7,696 nt of DNA from Chloroflexota bacterium (GTDB lineage Bacteria > Chloroflexota > Dehalococcoidia > Tepidiformales > Tepidiformaceae). The DNA is taken from assembly GCA_025350285.1 (NCBI GenBank), contig JANXYE010000183.1, forward strand, positions 1-7,696, read 5' to 3'. This document shows positions 6,433-7,696 of this stretch, in pieces. Each line of letters opens with the position of its first letter. The first letter of the stretch is position 1. The translations under genes were made by a program, and so were the position numbers. The notes beneath the pieces are model-generated. The model did no database searches. It was not told the DNA's origin and was given only the letters and a program-made list of their open reading frames with translations.

Positions 6433-7655
6433 CGCTGGGCGGCTCGATCCTCCTCGCGCTGGCAGCCGCCATTTTCGCCGGCGCGGGAATCGCTGTGCTC
6501 CTCGAAGGTGACGACCCTGCGCCCGCCGCGCCCGCGGGACCTGACCCAACGAGCAGCCCAACCGTCCCTCGCACTCACACCCCCACGCCCGCGCCGACGC
6601 CCACCCCTGACCCCGTGGGTGCGCCGCCCCGCAACGCAGGCGAAGCGCTGCGCGCCGTCGAACGCCTCGCCGCGGCCGGCGGGCCGGTATGCCGTCCTGC
6701 CCTCAAAAGTCGCTGGGACGCGGACTGCCTGGAGGCCGACTTCGACGCGGACGGCCGGCCCGATTCCGCCCTGCTCATCCCGGTGGCCGAAGGCCACGGC
6801 CTGGATCGTGCCGCCGTTGTCGTCGTCCGGCGGGCTACCGGCGGGCTCTCGGTGTTCCCACCCGACCGCGACGCCGACGCCTCGGCCCTCGGTCGCGGAG
6901 CCTTCCTTACAGGGCTACGCTCGGGCTCCGGCCGCGCGACGCTCCAATTCGTCTCCCGCACCTGCGGCGCGGCATCCTGCCAGGCCGAAGTCGAGGTCGT
7001 CGAATGGGACGGCACGTCGTGGCGCGGCATTGGCCCGTCCGACCTCTTCGACGGGCTGGACCAAATCGTCTGGAGCGGGAGCGGCGCCGCCAGCCAACTC
7101 ACCATTCACTCTCTCCCGGCCGGCCCAATCGCGGCCGGTCCGATGCGCGGCGCCTCACTCCTTTTCGGGCTGCGCGATGGCCGCTATCGGCCGCTTTCAT
7201 CGAAGCAGGACGCCCCCGTCTACCTCTTTCATGCACTGCTCGACGCCGACATCATCTTCGACCGTGGCGACTTCGCGGCCGCGGTCACGGCCTACACCGC
7301 CCTGCTCAGCGATTCGCCCCTGCGTGATTGGCGCGCCGAAACCGGCGCCCCGCCAGGTCGGCCATCGCTCGCGGCCTATGCCCGCTTTCGGGTCGCCGTC
7401 GCCCTTGCCGCCAGTGGCGCCCGAGAGCCAGACATCGTCCGCGCCCTGGACGCCGCCGTCCTCTCCGCCGGGACGCCGGTCTTTGCCGAAGCCGCGACCG
7501 CGTTCCGCCGGGGCTGGCAGGAAGGCCGCAGCGCCTACCAGGGCTGCATCGACGCGACCCTCTACCTCAAAAGCGCCCAGGACCCGCTTCGCGCCGTCTT
7601 CGACTACGGCTACGCGAACGTCACGAAGAACTACCTGGACGTCTGCCCCCTGTAG
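6396..7655 (+). CDS. Exported, membrane-anchored protein of unknown family with Pro/Thr linker and TPR-like tail
   Basis: I do not recognise this 419-residue protein as a named family. A short basic N terminus precedes a membrane segment (about 11-36), then GDDPAPAAP and a TPTPAPTPTP-rich linker (41-75), so most of the chain is predicted outside the cell as a signal-anchored or secreted protein. The globular part starts near 80. It contains DFDADGRPD (115-123), fitting the DxDxDGxxD pattern of calcium-binding loops in EF-hand-like and FG-GAP-like repeats. Six cysteines (99, 111, 190, 195, 384, 417) could form three disulfides, all on the predicted outer side. The segment about 277-372 is helical with a TPR-like stretch, DIIFDRGDFAAAVTAYTALL (285-304), though no full repeat array is clear. 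It overlaps the RING/SH3b gene by 37 bp in another frame, so the two are probably co-translated and may work together. A GTG at 6366 is the alternative start. Confidence 0.75.
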   Translation: MGSRGLPRQKALALGGSILLALAAAIFAGAGIAVLLEGDDPAPAAPAGPDPTSSPTVPRTHTPTPAPTPTPDPVGAPPRNAGEALRAVERLAAAGGPVCRPALKSRWDADCLEADFDADGRPDSALLIPVAEGHGLDRAAVVVVRRATGGLSVFPPDRDADASALGRGAFLTGLRSGSGRATLQFVSRTCGAASCQAEVEVVEWDGTSWRGIGPSDLFDGLDQIVWSGSGAASQLTIHSLPAGPIAAGPMRGASLLFGLRDGRYRPLSSKQDAPVYLFHALLDADIIFDRGDFAAAVTAYTALLSDSPLRDWRAETGAPPGRPSLAAYARFRVAVALAASGAREPDIVRALDAAVLSAGTPVFAEAATAFRRGWQEGRSAYQGCIDATLYLKSAQDPLRAVFDYGYANVTKNYLDVCPL

Positions 7656-7696
7656 CGCGGAGGGCCTCGCGTAACGGCTGGGCGAACTTGAACTTG

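Noticed and set aside
7116..7138. 7-bp inverted repeat CCGGCCG/CGGCCGG in the last gene
   Set aside because: The low-complexity GC arms encode PAG and AAG, and they are within chance expectation here.
7684..7696. Two tandem copies of AACTTG at the window end
   Set aside because: Two 6-bp units at the cut edge cannot be told from chance without the following sequence.

Overview
This GC-rich window carries seven protein-coding genes, with no RNA gene, insertion sequence or CRISPR array that I could see. Several features suggest a high-GC member of the Chloroflexota, perhaps an aerobic relative of the Dehalococcoidia. These are a nickel-SOD-type maturation protease, a prokaryotic RING-like zinc finger joined to an SH3b domain, exported proteins tethered by Pro/Thr/Ala-rich linkers, and a lipoprotein-anchored iron-binding protein. 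The lineage is an inference from gene content and style; no marker gene is present.

Layout. (1) Positions 1-333, + strand: the 3' part of an S26-family peptidase resembling nickel-SOD maturation proteases; its start lies before the window. (2) Positions 392-1464, - strand: a two-gene unit, an NADPH-dependent FMN reductase-like flavoprotein followed by a zinc-ribbon Nudix hydrolase, joined by a 4-bp GTGA stop/start overlap. It converges on gene 1 across a 58-bp gap containing small hairpins. (3) Positions 1465-1695: a divergent intergenic region of about 230 bp with a plausible promoter and a 16-bp dyad lying over its spacer and -10 element. The part from 1465 to about 1620 shows nothing else I can support. 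(4) Positions 1696-5405, + strand: a ferric-iron ABC importer operon with an FbpA-like lipoprotein, an FbpB-like permease and an FbpC-like ATPase. The permease reading frame is broken by a one-base shift near 4140, and the ATPase starts at TTG behind a strong Shine-Dalgarno. A strong 12-bp hairpin sits in the last part of the ATPase gene and a likely intrinsic terminator follows the operon. (5) Positions 5458-7655, + strand: two overlapping genes for single-pass membrane proteins. The first has a RING-like zinc finger on one side of the membrane and an SH3b domain on the other; the second has an exported domain of unknown family. The last 41 bases (7656-7696) hold no recognised gene; they contain a weak GC hairpin and end in two copies of a 6-bp unit.

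How the genes may work together. FbpA-like protein would capture Fe(III) outside the membrane, the permease would move it in and the ATPase would power transport. The dyad over the promoter is where a metal-responsive repressor would be expected. The divergent flavin reductase could help reduce iron, but nothing in the sequence proves it. The nickel-SOD-type protease nearby fits a theme of metal and oxidative-stress management. The RING/SH3b pair is the least understood part of the window.
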